Of a stretch of DNA of 64,000 nucleotides, positions 7,555 through 19,421 are shown piece after piece. The DNA is from JALCLA01 sp965653565. GTDB lineage: Bacteria > Pseudomonadota > Gammaproteobacteria > Xanthomonadales > Xanthomonadaceae. Below the pieces are notes generated by a model that saw nothing but the letters and a program-made list of their open reading frames with translations, did no database searches and was not told the origin of the DNA. Position 1 is the first letter of the stretch; each line of letters begins with the position of its first letter. The translations under genes and the position numbers were made by a program. The stretch lies in the NCBI GenBank assembly GCA_965653565.1, contig CBFHAI010000004.1, positions 1-64,000 on the forward strand. Reading direction: 5' to 3'.

Positions 7555-9132
7555 ATGCAAACCACGCTTGCCGCCAACCTCCCCGTTATCGTCATCGGCG
7601 CCGGGCCCGTCGGGCTTGCCGCCGCCGCCCATCTGCTCGCGCGCGGCCTCGAACCGCTGGTGCTCGAAGCCGGCCGCCAGGTCGGCGACGGTTTGCGCCG
7701 CTGGGCGCACGTGCGGATGTTCTCGCCGTGGGAATTCAATATCGACAAGCAGGCGGCGGCGCTGCTCGTTGCAGCCGGCTGGCAGGCGCCCGATGCGGCC
7801 GGCTTCCCGACCGGCGGCGAGGTGATCGCTCACTACCTCGAACCGCTCGCCGCGCTGCCGCCGATCGCGACGCGGCTGCGCACCGGAGCGCGCGTGACGG
7901 CGGTCAGCCGGCAGCGCCGCGACCGGATGAAGAACGCGCAGCGCAGCGACCTGCCGTTCGTGGTGCGTTACGAAGATACATCGGGCGAACACGACGTGCT
8001 GGCGCGCGCCGTGATCGACGCCTCCGGCACCATCGATCAGCCCAATCCGCTCGGCGCGTCGGGCCTGCCGGCGCTCGGCGAACGCGCCGCGCGCGACCGC
8101 ATCGTCTATGGCATGCCCGATGTACTCGGGCGCGATCGCGCACGTTATGCCGGCAAGCGCGTGCTGGTGGTCGGCAGCGGGCACTCGGCCTTCAATGTGC
8201 TGAGCGACCTCGCGCGGCTGTCGGAAAGCGAGCCGGCGACGCGCATTCTGTGGGCGCTGCGCCGGCCTTCGCTGCAGCGCGTGCTCGGCGGCGGCGATAA
8301 CGATCAACTGCGCGAACGCGGCCGCCTCGGCCTGACCGTCGCGCGGCTGGTGAAGCAGGGTGCGCTGCAGGTGTTCACCGGCTTCGAACTCGAACGCATC
8401 GAAGACACCGCCGACGGTCTCGTCGCCAGCAGCGAGAACCAAACCCTGCCGGCGGTCGACGAAATCGTCGGCGCCACCGGTTTCCGTCCCGACCTGCAAC
8501 CGCTCGCCGAATTGCGCATCGCGCTCGACGACAGCACGCAGGCGCCCGTCGCGCTGGCGCCGCTGATCGATCCGAACCTGCACAGCTGCGGCAGCGTGCG
8601 TCCGCATGGCGCCGAAGAACTCAAACATCCGGAGGCCGACGTCTATCTGGTCGGCATGAAAAGTTACGGCCGCGCGCCGACCTTCCTGCTGCTCACCGGC
8701 TACGAGCAGGTGCGTTCGGTGACGGCCGCGATCGCCGGCGATTGGGAGGCCGCGCGCCGCGTCGAACTGGTGTTGCCGGAGACCGGCGTGTGCATCACGC
8801 AGTTCGTCGATGACGAGGCGCCCGCGGCAGCCGCAGGCTCGTGTTGCGGGCCGCTGCCTGCGAGCGAGCCGGTGGTTGCGGCGACGAAGACGTCATCATG
8901 CTGTGGCCCGGCAAAAGTCGGCGCCCCTATCGCAATCGCCGCGCCGGCGGCCGCGCCCATCGTCGCGGCATCCTCCTCCTGCTGCGGCGGTCCGCCGCAA
9001 CAGGAGGCGAGCGCCTGCTGCGTCAAGGACGAAGTGGCGAAAGCCACCACCGGCGAAGGCTGCGGTTGCGCGTCGCAAGCCGTCGTACCGCCTGCGCCGG
9101 TCGCGCTCGCCGCTGCCGCCTGTGGTCGCTGA
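7555..9132 (+). CDS. FAD/NAD(P)-dependent oxidoreductase with cysteine-pair tail
   Basis: A 525-residue flavoprotein. An N-terminal Rossmann motif VIVIGAGPVGLAAA (about 11-24) binds FAD, and a second nucleotide motif VLVVGSGHSAFNV (near 200) fits NAD(P)H. The arrangement resembles flavin-containing monooxygenases and their relatives. From residue 429 the chain becomes a low-complexity Ala/Pro-rich tail with repeated cysteine pairs: SCCG, SCCG, SCCGG, ACC and CGC, about ten cysteines in about 95 residues. Such pairs suit binding of soft metals or metalloids. With the MarR gene upstream and an MFS exporter four bases downstream, I infer a role in detoxifying a thiol-reactive compound, possibly arsenic related. 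Substrate not shown. Confidence 0.75.
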   Translation: MQTTLAANLPVIVIGAGPVGLAAAAHLLARGLEPLVLEAGRQVGDGLRRWAHVRMFSPWEFNIDKQAAALLVAAGWQAPDAAGFPTGGEVIAHYLEPLAALPPIATRLRTGARVTAVSRQRRDRMKNAQRSDLPFVVRYEDTSGEHDVLARAVIDASGTIDQPNPLGASGLPALGERAARDRIVYGMPDVLGRDRARYAGKRVLVVGSGHSAFNVLSDLARLSESEPATRILWALRRPSLQRVLGGGDNDQLRERGRLGLTVARLVKQGALQVFTGFELERIEDTADGLVASSENQTLPAVDEIVGATGFRPDLQPLAELRIALDDSTQAPVALAPLIDPNLHSCGSVRPHGAEELKHPEADVYLVGMKSYGRAPTFLLLTGYEQVRSVTAAIAGDWEAARRVELVLPETGVCITQFVDDEAPAAAAGSCCGPLPASEPVVAATKTSSCCGPAKVGAPIAIAAPAAAPIVAASSSCCGGPPQQEASACCVKDEVAKATTGEGCGCASQAVVPPAPVALAAAACGR

Positions 9133-9136
9133 CGGG

Positions 9137-10327
9137 ATGACGTCGATGACACGCGCGGTCTGGTTTCTCGGTGCGACGCAGTGCGTGTTCTGGGGCGTGA
9201 TCTATTACGGCTTCGCCGTCTGGTTGCTGCCGCTGGAACGGGAACTGGATGCCACGCGCGCGCAAGTCGCCGGTGCCTATTCGCTCGGATTGCTGATGAT
9301 GGCGCTGGTGGCGCCGGCGATCGGCCGGCGCATCGACGCCGACCGCGGCATCGCGGTGATGCGCTACGGTTTGGCGCTCGCGATCGCCGGCCTCGGCGGC
9401 CTCGCCGCAACGAACTCGCTGCCGATGTTGTACCTGGTGTGGGCCGTACTCGGCGTCGCGATGGGCATGATCCTGTACGAGCCCGCGTTCGGGCTCGTCA
9501 ACCGCGCCGTGCACGACGATGGCGAGCGTTTACGCGCCCTGTCCGCGGTGACCGTGGTCGGCGGTCTGGCGAGCACGCTGTTCCTGCCCGCGCTGGCCTT
9601 GTTGACCGAGAATTTCGGCTGGCGCGAGGCCGTGCTGGGCGGCGCCTTCGCCGTGCTCGCGGGCGGCCTTGTGCTCGAACGCCGCGTGTTTCCGGCGATT
9701 CTCGCCGCACCGCCGCGACCGCCGCCAGTGCGTGCCTCGACCACGCTTGCCCGCCGTCCGAAAGGCTTCATCGTGCTGTCGATCCTGTTCGTCAGCGGCA
9801 CGATGACCGGCATGGCGCTCACCGTGTTGTTGGTGCCGCTGCTGATCGAGCGCGGCACACCCGCGCCGCTCGCCGCGTCGGCGCTGGCGGCATTGGGATT
9901 GAGCCAGTTGCCCGGACGCATCTGGCTGCTGCGCGGCCGGCGCGAACTGCCGATCGCGTGGCTGACGACGGCGCCCATGGCCTTGCAGGCGGCCGGCCTG
10001 GGCATCGTCGCGCTGGCATCGCAAGCAATGTGGAGTGCCGCGGGTGTGGTGGTGTTCGGCGCCGGCGCGGGATTGCAGACCTTGATGCGTCCATGGCTGG
10101 TGCAGAAACTTTTCGGCGCCGCCACGGCCGGTGCATTGAACGGCCACGTGGCGCGCAGCCAGGGCCTGGCGCGCGCCTTCGCGCCGCTGCTTGCGGCCGC
10201 GGCGGCGCTGACCTTCGGCAGCGCGAGTGTGTTCCTCGCGATGGCGGTGTGGCTGGCCTTGTTGATTCCGCTGGCGCGGATGCTGGCGGTGGAACGCCCG
10301 CAGCCGGTGAGCGAGACGAATGGGTGA
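9137..10327 (+). CDS. MFS transporter
   Basis: A 396-residue integral membrane protein with about twelve hydrophobic segments and a cytoplasmic-loop motif GRRIDADRG (about 56-64) between helices 2 and 3, as in the major facilitator superfamily. It starts four bases after the flavoprotein stop, so the two are almost certainly co-translated; a second ATG nine bases on is an alternative start. It probably exports the product of the flavoprotein or the toxic compound itself. That role comes from context; the sequence does not identify the substrate. Confidence 0.85.
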   Translation: MTSMTRAVWFLGATQCVFWGVIYYGFAVWLLPLERELDATRAQVAGAYSLGLLMMALVAPAIGRRIDADRGIAVMRYGLALAIAGLGGLAATNSLPMLYLVWAVLGVAMGMILYEPAFGLVNRAVHDDGERLRALSAVTVVGGLASTLFLPALALLTENFGWREAVLGGAFAVLAGGLVLERRVFPAILAAPPRPPPVRASTTLARRPKGFIVLSILFVSGTMTGMALTVLLVPLLIERGTPAPLAASALAALGLSQLPGRIWLLRGRRELPIAWLTTAPMALQAAGLGIVALASQAMWSAAGVVVFGAGAGLQTLMRPWLVQKLFGAATAGALNGHVARSQGLARAFAPLLAAAAALTFGSASVFLAMAVWLALLIPLARMLAVERPQPVSETNG

Positions 10328-10377
10328 TGCTTGCGCTATGAACTAGCGCTTTCCCGGTTCGCGACGGCGCTCCGGCC

Positions 10378-10704
10378 TCACTCCTCGCAAAGCACACTCA
10401 CGCGCCGCAGCGGCGCGCCGGCGTCGGGCGAATCGGCATAGGGTTCGTCGGCGAGGATTTCCATCGTGTCGCAATCGGGCCCGAGCTTGCTGAAGACATA
10501 TTCGGCGCGGCCGTTGCGCGAGCTGAAATCGCGTTTGGCGAAGGCTTTCGGTTCGAAGATGCAGCGGTGCGTTTCGCCGTCGTGCATCACGGTTTTCGAT
10601 TCGGAACATTCCGCGCCGTCCTTGAGCGAATAGGTTTTCGCAGCCGGATCGGCCGCCAGCGCCGGCACACTGCAAAGGCCCAACAACAGGACGATGGTAC
10701 GCAT
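10378..10704 (-). CDS. Small secreted protein of unknown function
   Basis: A 108-residue protein starting with a signal peptide (MRTIVLLLGLCSVPALA, cleavage near residue 18). The mature part is hydrophilic with four cysteines (ECSES, HRCIFEP, GPDCD, SVLCEE), which could form two disulfides in the periplasm. I recognise no family. It lies 83 bases downstream of the M16 peptidase gene on the same strand. Confidence 0.65.
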   Translation of the reverse strand: MRTIVLLLGLCSVPALAADPAAKTYSLKDGAECSESKTVMHDGETHRCIFEPKAFAKRDFSSRNGRAEYVFSKLGPDCDTMEILADEPYADSPDAGAPLRRVSVLCEE

Positions 10705-10787
10705 GCTCGATTCCTCGCGAAGGGACGCCAGACGCACGTTACGCCTGACGGCCGATTTCGGCAATTTCCGGCGACTCCCGCCGATTT

Positions 10788-13631
<2,844 letters not shown>

Positions 13632-13733
13632 GGCGGGCTCGTCGGTGGATGGGTCTGTCATTTTAAGCCCGGGTGCGCGGCCCTTACCAAGCCGGGCGGC
13701 GCGCACGGCCGCGCTTTGAGTACACTGCGGCGC

Positions 13734-14306
13734 GTGGACGATCCCCGCGATATCACCCAGCTCCTCGACCGCGCCGGCGCCGGCGACCCGCAGGCCTGGG
13801 ATCGGCTCGTCAACCTGGTCTATCCCGACCTCAAGCGGCTCGCGCGCAGTTCGCTGTCCGGCCGCGGCGCGCAGACGCTCAACACCACGGCGCTGGTGCA
13901 CGAATGCTATCTGCGGTTGTCGCAGGCCGAAGGCGCACCGCGCGATCGCGGCCATCTGATGTCGCTGGCGGTGCGCATCATGCGCCAGGTGCTGATCGAC
14001 CACGCGCGCGAACGGCTGGCCGCCAAGCGCGGCGGCGGCGCGGTGGCGGTGGCGATCGAAGATGCGCAGTTGAGCGACGACAGCCAGTTCGAAACACTGG
14101 TCGAAATCGACGCCGCGCTGCGCCGCCTGGCGCAGGCCGAACCGCGCCAGGCGCAGGTGTTCGAATGCCGCTATTTCGGCGGTTTGAACGACGACGAGAC
14201 CGCGCTTGCCGTCGGCATTTCGCCGCGCACCGCGCATCGCGACTGGGATGCGGCGCGCGCCTGGCTGGCGGCCGATCTGAACGGGGCGCAGCGCGAGCCG
14301 GCCTAG
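13734..14306 (+). CDS. ECF-type RNA polymerase sigma factor (TIGR02999-like)
   Basis: A 190-residue sigma factor. Region 2 is the ECF subtype with TALVHECYLRLS and HLMSLAVRIMRQVLIDHARERLAAKRGGG, a signature of the group usually found near Ser/Thr kinases. Region 4 ends with FGGLNDDETALAVGISPRTAHRDWDAARAWL. The start is a GTG at 13734; no ATG is available in frame near the conserved N-terminus. It converges on a Ser/Thr kinase gene with a 22-base gap, so the kinase may control the sigma factor by phosphorylation, as proposed for such pairs. Confidence 0.85.
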   Translation: MDDPRDITQLLDRAGAGDPQAWDRLVNLVYPDLKRLARSSLSGRGAQTLNTTALVHECYLRLSQAEGAPRDRGHLMSLAVRIMRQVLIDHARERLAAKRGGGAVAVAIEDAQLSDDSQFETLVEIDAALRRLAQAEPRQAQVFECRYFGGLNDDETALAVGISPRTAHRDWDAARAWLAADLNGAQREPA

Positions 14307-14328
14307 CGATGCGTCGCGGCAGTTCGCT

Positions 14329-16728
14329 CTACGGTGCTTGCGCCGCCAGTTCCGTCCGCACGTCGACGAAGGTTTTCAGCACCGGATGCGAGGCGGGAAC
14401 GTTCGCCTGCAGCGATGCGATCGCGGTGTCGAGCATCGCCAATCCCTCCGCCCGTTTGCCCCGCGCGATCAGCAGGCGGCCGCGGCTGCCTTGCAACGCG
14501 AAACGCCGCGCGTCCTTCTCCGGCAGCGCTTCGGCCGCGACGGCGCTGGCATCGAGCGCGGCGGCAGCTTCGTCGAAGCGCCCGAGTTCGCGCAGTGCGT
14601 CGGCGCGGCCGCGGTGCAGGTTGCTCTGGATCGACGGCGGAATCTTCGGCGCATCCTGCAGCAGCCCCACCGCGCGATCGAAATCCGCCAGCGCATCGTT
14701 GGCGCGGCCTTGTTTGAGCCGCGTGTTGGCGAGATTGCCGAGCGCTTGCAGGTAATTCGCCGGCACACTGTCGATGTCGGCGAAACGGCGCTGCACGAGA
14801 TCGGCGAACAGCGGCTCGGCTTCGTCGACGCGGCCGACGGCCGAGAGCGTGAACGCGAGTTCGTTCTGCATGTACATCGCATCGCCCGAGTTGCGGTCGT
14901 AGCGCGCGATCTGCAATTCATAGGCTTGCCGCATCGCGGCGATGGCGTCGTCGTCGTGCCCCTGCGCGCGGCGGCCATGCGCCACCGCGACCAGCGCCTT
15001 CAACGTGCTCGGATAATCGGGACCGTGCACCGCCGCCAGCGCGGCATGCGCGTATTCGGCATCGGCCAGGCCCTGGTCGGGCTTGCCGGCGAACACCAGG
15101 GAATGCGCCGCGAACAACGCCGCTTCGGCGGCGATGGCGTTCGGGGTGCCGAGCGCCGCATCGGCGCGCTGCGCCAGCGCACGCAGATCGCCGACGAAGG
15201 CGATGTCGAGGCCCTGTTTCGAGCGCGCTTCGAGCAGGCGCAGTTGCCATTCGAGCGTGCGCGTGTCATTGGCGCCGAACGCGCGCGTCGCATCGGAAGC
15301 CAGTGGCTCGAGTTCGGCCACCGCGGCGTCGAAATCCTGCTGCGTGATCAGCAGCGCCGAGCGCTCGGCGCGCAGGCGCAATCGGCCGGGATCGTCCGCC
15401 GGCAGCTGCGCCGCGTAGTCGAGCGCGCGATCGTAGAGCGCCATCGCGCGATCGTCTTCGCCGAATTCGAAACGCAGTACGCCCAGCGTGGTCAGCACGC
15501 TCAGCGCGACCGACGGCGAGGCGCCGAAACGCTGTTCGACGCGCGCCTGCGCGGCATCGAGCGCTTCGCGCACGGTGACTTCCGGCGCGCCCGGCGCGCG
15601 CCGCAGCGGGTTGGCCGCATCGAGCACGTCTTCGTTGAGGAAGCGATTGATCGCCTCGCTCGCGGCGCGCTCGCGTTCGGCGATGTCGCGCTCGGTTTTC
15701 AGCCGCATCGTGAAGACCGTGGTGAGCGCGATCGTCGCGAGCAGAATCGCCGTGCCGGCCGCGACGCCGATCGGATGTCGGCGCAGGAATTGCCCGGCGA
15801 CGTAGCCTGCCGTGCGCCGCCGCGCGGCCACCGGCCGCCGTTCCAGATAAGCCGAAATATCCGCGGCGAACGCATCGGCCGTGGCATAGCGTTCGCCGGG
15901 CGAACTCGCCGTCGCGCGTTGCAGGATGGCCTGCAGATCGCGCGGCAGCGACGCCGGCAGCGTCGATGCCATCGGCGTGCCGGCGTCGACGGCGACCGTC
16001 GTCATCGCTTCCAGTTCCTGTTCGTCGGCACTGAGCAGCGCGGCGAGCAGGCGGCCGAGCTGGAACACGTCGGACGCCACCGTGAGGCGCTCGCCGTGCA
16101 ACTGTTCGGGGCTGGCGAATCCCGGCGTGCAGGCGCGCGCGGCCAGCGCATCGTCGTCGCCGAGCAATTGCGCGATGCCGAAATCGAGCAGCTTGGCGCT
16201 GCCGTCGGCATCCACCAGCACGTTGGACGGTTTGATGTCGCGATGCAGGATGCCGCGCGCATGCGCGAAAGCCACCGCGGCGCAAACCTGCTGAAACAAG
16301 GCGAGTCGCTGTCGCTGCGCCAGGCCGGCCGCGACGCAGTGGCGATCGAGCCGTTCGCCTTCGATCAATTCCATCGCGAACCAGGGCCGTCCTTGCATCG
16401 CACCGCCGTCGAGAAGTCGCGCGATGTGCGGATGGCGCAGATCGGCCAGCGCCTGCCGCTCGCGGCGGAACAGCGCCTGGCTTTCCGCATCGGGCTGCGC
16501 CTGCAACATCCATTTGAGCGCGACGCGCTGCTGGTACTCGCCATCGGCGCGATCGGCCAGATAGACGATCGCCATGCCGCCGCGGCCGAGTTCACGCACG
16601 ATGCGATAGATGCCCACCGCGGCACCGGGGGCGAGTTCGGCCGCACTGTCGCGCGCGCGCAGCAGCGAGGCGGCAACGGCGCCCTGCAGGCCGCCGCCGG
16701 TGCGCAGGTCATCCGGGTCGATTGGCAC
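14329..16728 (-). CDS. Transmembrane Ser/Thr protein kinase with TPR domain
   Basis: A 799-residue Hanks-type kinase. The glycine loop GRGGMAIVY is at about 49-56, with catalytic K72, HRDIKPSN at 162-169 and DFG at 182-184. One membrane helix (about 320-341) separates the cytoplasmic kinase from a long alpha-helical C-terminal half rich in TPR-like repeats (for example EFGEDDRAMALYDRALDYA and LKQGRANDALADFDRAVGLL). The start is a GTG at 16728, preceded six bases upstream by GGGGAAG; longer reading has no ribosome site and no family similarity. The gene converges with the sigma factor at 13734. Targets are not visible. Confidence 0.88.
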   Translation of the reverse strand: MPIDPDDLRTGGGLQGAVAASLLRARDSAAELAPGAAVGIYRIVRELGRGGMAIVYLADRADGEYQQRVALKWMLQAQPDAESQALFRRERQALADLRHPHIARLLDGGAMQGRPWFAMELIEGERLDRHCVAAGLAQRQRLALFQQVCAAVAFAHARGILHRDIKPSNVLVDADGSAKLLDFGIAQLLGDDDALAARACTPGFASPEQLHGERLTVASDVFQLGRLLAALLSADEQELEAMTTVAVDAGTPMASTLPASLPRDLQAILQRATASSPGERYATADAFAADISAYLERRPVAARRRTAGYVAGQFLRRHPIGVAAGTAILLATIALTTVFTMRLKTERDIAERERAASEAINRFLNEDVLDAANPLRRAPGAPEVTVREALDAAQARVEQRFGASPSVALSVLTTLGVLRFEFGEDDRAMALYDRALDYAAQLPADDPGRLRLRAERSALLITQQDFDAAVAELEPLASDATRAFGANDTRTLEWQLRLLEARSKQGLDIAFVGDLRALAQRADAALGTPNAIAAEAALFAAHSLVFAGKPDQGLADAEYAHAALAAVHGPDYPSTLKALVAVAHGRRAQGHDDDAIAAMRQAYELQIARYDRNSGDAMYMQNELAFTLSAVGRVDEAEPLFADLVQRRFADIDSVPANYLQALGNLANTRLKQGRANDALADFDRAVGLLQDAPKIPPSIQSNLHRGRADALRELGRFDEAAAALDASAVAAEALPEKDARRFALQGSRGRLLIARGKRAEGLAMLDTAIASLQANVPASHPVLKTFVDVRTELAAQAP

Positions 16729-16929
16729 GAGCGCTTCCCCAAGGCCGGGCTGCGTGGAGTGTAGCGCCGCCGGAACGGGGCTACACAACGAAATGACCGC
16801 GCATGGCAAAACCCGCATCGCAATTCCGTAGCCAGCGGTACGACCCGGGGAAACGAGGCAGGTGGCGTACGCCACCCTCGGCGAAGCAAGCCGGCCGGGC
16901 TGTGTGCCAATCACTGAAGGGGTCACAAC

Positions 16930-18150
16930 ATGTCGCACGTCGCGGATCGTCGCATTGCTGTTGGGCTGATCGTTTCGTTCTTTCTGCTCGGCGCGCGGCA
17001 CGCTGCGGGCGTGGAGCCTGCGGTGATGACGACGCTGGAAGACGGCAACGTCGCCGTCGCGCTTGCCACGCCCGACGTCAATCTGCCGTTACCTGCGCAG
17101 ACCGGATTCGCATTGCCGCCGGGCGCGCTGCCGCATGGCGCGAGTTTTCTCGGTGGCGACCAATTGCTGTTCGCGGATTTCGCCGTGGCGCGGCTTTACC
17201 GGACCTTGCTCGCCGCACCGGGTGCGGTGACGAACGTCGATCTGCCCGGTCGCAGCAATGCGAACGGCAGCCTCGCGGTCGAACCGAATGCGCGTTATGC
17301 GTTGAGCATCGGCGAATCGAACGGTGGCATCGCGGAAGCCGTGGTCGTCGATTTCGGCGCGAATCCGCCGGCGGTGTCGCCGATCGTGCCGGCGCTGCGC
17401 GTGCGCGGCTTCGTCACCGCGGCGATCGACTTCGCGCCCGATCGCCGCGCCTTCGTCTGCCACACCAGCGGCGTCAGCGTGTTGAGTCCGCCCTACACCA
17501 CGATCGATTTCACGATCGCCTTTCCCACCATCGCGCTCTCACCGAGCATGTGCCGCCTGACGCGCGACGGCTCGCGGCTCTTCGTCACGCGTGTGTTGAG
17601 CGAAGTGGCACCGTCGGTGAATGCGGTGCGCACTACGACGGCACCGTTTTCGGCGGCCAGCACCTTCGTCGCGATGCCGGCGCCGGCCGGCGTGCAGGGC
17701 CTGGGTCCGATGGCCGTGTCGCCCGACGGCCAGGCGCTGATCGTCGGCCAGCAATTCCTGTTTCCGCCGGAGAACGGCGTGCGTGCGCGGGCCTTCGTGC
17801 TGCGCGCGCCGTTCGGCAATGCGACGGCGTACGAAGAAATCGATTTGCCCGCCGCACTCACCGGCGTGAACTGCACGGCCGAAGGCAACGCGGACGATTG
17901 CCCGGGATTCGAGCACATCGAAACCAGCGCCGATGGATCGCTTGCGATCCTCACCGGCAATAGCAGCAGCGTCGTGGCGGGCGTGCCGGATCGCGTTCCC
18001 GCGATCTTCGTGCGGCAGCCGTTCGATGCCTTGTTGCGCCATGCGGTGGGCGTGCAGATCGCGCCGGCAGCGGTCATCCCGGGAAGAGGCGCCGGCGCGG
18101 TGCGATTCCAGCCGGCGCGGATTTTTGCCGATGGGCTGGAGGGGTTTTGA
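16930..18150 (+). CDS. Secreted beta-propeller-like protein with IFADGLEGF C-terminus
   Basis: A 406-residue protein with a signal peptide or N-terminal anchor (about 8-26) and a body of repeated short beta stretches with SPDGQ, TRDGSR and SADGS turns, which suggests a WD40 or YncE-like propeller. No catalytic motif is visible. It ends in ARIFADGLEGF. From memory, similar IFxDGFE-type endings occur on many secreted proteins of Lysobacterales and may be a sorting or processing tag; that is inference. AAGGGG lies nine bases before the ATG. It is transcribed away from the kinase gene. Confidence 0.65.
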   Translation: MSHVADRRIAVGLIVSFFLLGARHAAGVEPAVMTTLEDGNVAVALATPDVNLPLPAQTGFALPPGALPHGASFLGGDQLLFADFAVARLYRTLLAAPGAVTNVDLPGRSNANGSLAVEPNARYALSIGESNGGIAEAVVVDFGANPPAVSPIVPALRVRGFVTAAIDFAPDRRAFVCHTSGVSVLSPPYTTIDFTIAFPTIALSPSMCRLTRDGSRLFVTRVLSEVAPSVNAVRTTTAPFSAASTFVAMPAPAGVQGLGPMAVSPDGQALIVGQQFLFPPENGVRARAFVLRAPFGNATAYEEIDLPAALTGVNCTAEGNADDCPGFEHIETSADGSLAILTGNSSSVVAGVPDRVPAIFVRQPFDALLRHAVGVQIAPAAVIPGRGAGAVRFQPARIFADGLEGF

Positions 18151-18178
18151 TCGGCGGGCTAAAGATCAGCGCGAACCG

Positions 18179-19408
18179 CTACACCAACCCGCTGGTAACC
18201 ATCCCCACCAGCAAACCACCGCCACCGAGCAGCATGCCGATCACCATGCCGGCCCAGGCCATGCGGCGCTCGGCGACGCGTTCGCGGGCGGCGCGGATCG
18301 GGTCGGCGTCGTGTTCGCGGGCGTGGCGGCGCGCGAGAATGCGCGGCAACCAGGTCAGATTCATCACGCCGATAGCGAGCATCAGGCCGAGGAAGCTAAC
18401 GGTCGGCAGATACACCGCTTCGATGACGACGGCGGCCGCCATCAAGGCGGTGAAAACGAACACGGTGAAGATGCCGACGGCGGCGAACCACGCCAGATCG
18501 CGCTTCTCCTGTTCGTCGATCGCGGTGATCCAGTGTTTGCGCACGCCGAACAGTACGCTGGCGATGCCCGCGATCATCGCGAACACGACGCCGCCGGCCA
18601 CGCCGATCATCAGGCGCGAGGCGCCCTTGCCGGCGAGCGAGCCGCCGAACGCGGCCTTGCCCAGACCGCGGCCGATGGCGCCGAAGGCCGCGGAAATCTT
18701 GCCGAGTCCGTAGCCGGCAGTCGCGCTCGCCGCGCCCGCAAAACCGGCGGCGGCCGCCGATTGCGAAAACGCCAGGCTGCCGACCACGATCGCAGTGAAG
18801 GCGGCGGTCGGCGCGCTGCTGCGCGCGAATTCGCCCAGACGCTCCAGCAGGCCCTGATGCAGGCTCTGGCGGGCGCGCGACAAACGTTTGCGCACCGCCG
18901 CGTCCTGCATGCCGAGCAGGTTGGCGACCTGCTTCGACGACTGGCCTTCGCGGTAATAGATCAACAGGATTTCGCGCGTCTCTTCCGGCAATTCGTCGAT
19001 CAGGTCGGCGACGACGGCTTCTTCCTGCTGGCGGCCCAGGCGATCCGGATGATCGGGCGTCGGATCGGCGACCACGGCGAGGATGTCGTCCATGTCGCCG
19101 TCGATGCGCTTTTCGCTGTATTTGCGGCGCAGGTGATCGTGCGCGAGGTTGCGCGTGATCTGCCGCAGCCAGGGCAGGAAGCTCGACTGGTTGCGCAGCT
19201 TCGGCAGGTGATTCCACGCGCTCAGGAAAGCATCCTGCGCGATGTCTTCGCTGGCCGGTACATCGCGCGTGATGGCCAGCGCGATCGCAGTGATGCCGTT
19301 CTGGCAGCCCGACACGATGCGCCCGAAGGCGGCGCGGTCGCCGTTGGCGGCGGCGGGCAACTGCTTTTCGATCAATGCGGACAGCGCTTCGGCGTTCACG
19401 GTGGTCAT
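18179..19408 (-). CDS. ECF sigma factor fused to a multi-pass membrane domain
   Basis: A 409-residue protein. The first part (about 1-190) is a complete ECF sigma factor: region 2 with EDIAQDAFLSAWNHLPK and FLPWLRQITRNLAHDHLRRKY, region 4 with LPEETREILLIYYREG, QVANLLGM and AVRKRLSRARQSLH. From about 195 to the end it carries roughly five hydrophobic segments, including VFAMIAGIASVLFGV, AAVGIFTVFVFTALMAAAVVI and a C-terminal AGMVIGMLLGGGGLLVGMV. The sigma is thus tethered to the membrane and may carry its own anti-sigma or sensor. It is the last gene of the tesB-DUF2007-sigma operon, 13 bases after its neighbour. Confidence 0.85.
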   Translation of the reverse strand: MTTVNAEALSALIEKQLPAAANGDRAAFGRIVSGCQNGITAIALAITRDVPASEDIAQDAFLSAWNHLPKLRNQSSFLPWLRQITRNLAHDHLRRKYSEKRIDGDMDDILAVVADPTPDHPDRLGRQQEEAVVADLIDELPEETREILLIYYREGQSSKQVANLLGMQDAAVRKRLSRARQSLHQGLLERLGEFARSSAPTAAFTAIVVGSLAFSQSAAAAGFAGAASATAGYGLGKISAAFGAIGRGLGKAAFGGSLAGKGASRLMIGVAGGVVFAMIAGIASVLFGVRKHWITAIDEQEKRDLAWFAAVGIFTVFVFTALMAAAVVIEAVYLPTVSFLGLMLAIGVMNLTWLPRILARRHAREHDADPIRAARERVAERRMAWAGMVIGMLLGGGGLLVGMVTSGLV

Positions 19409-19421
19409 GCGGGTGGGGGCG

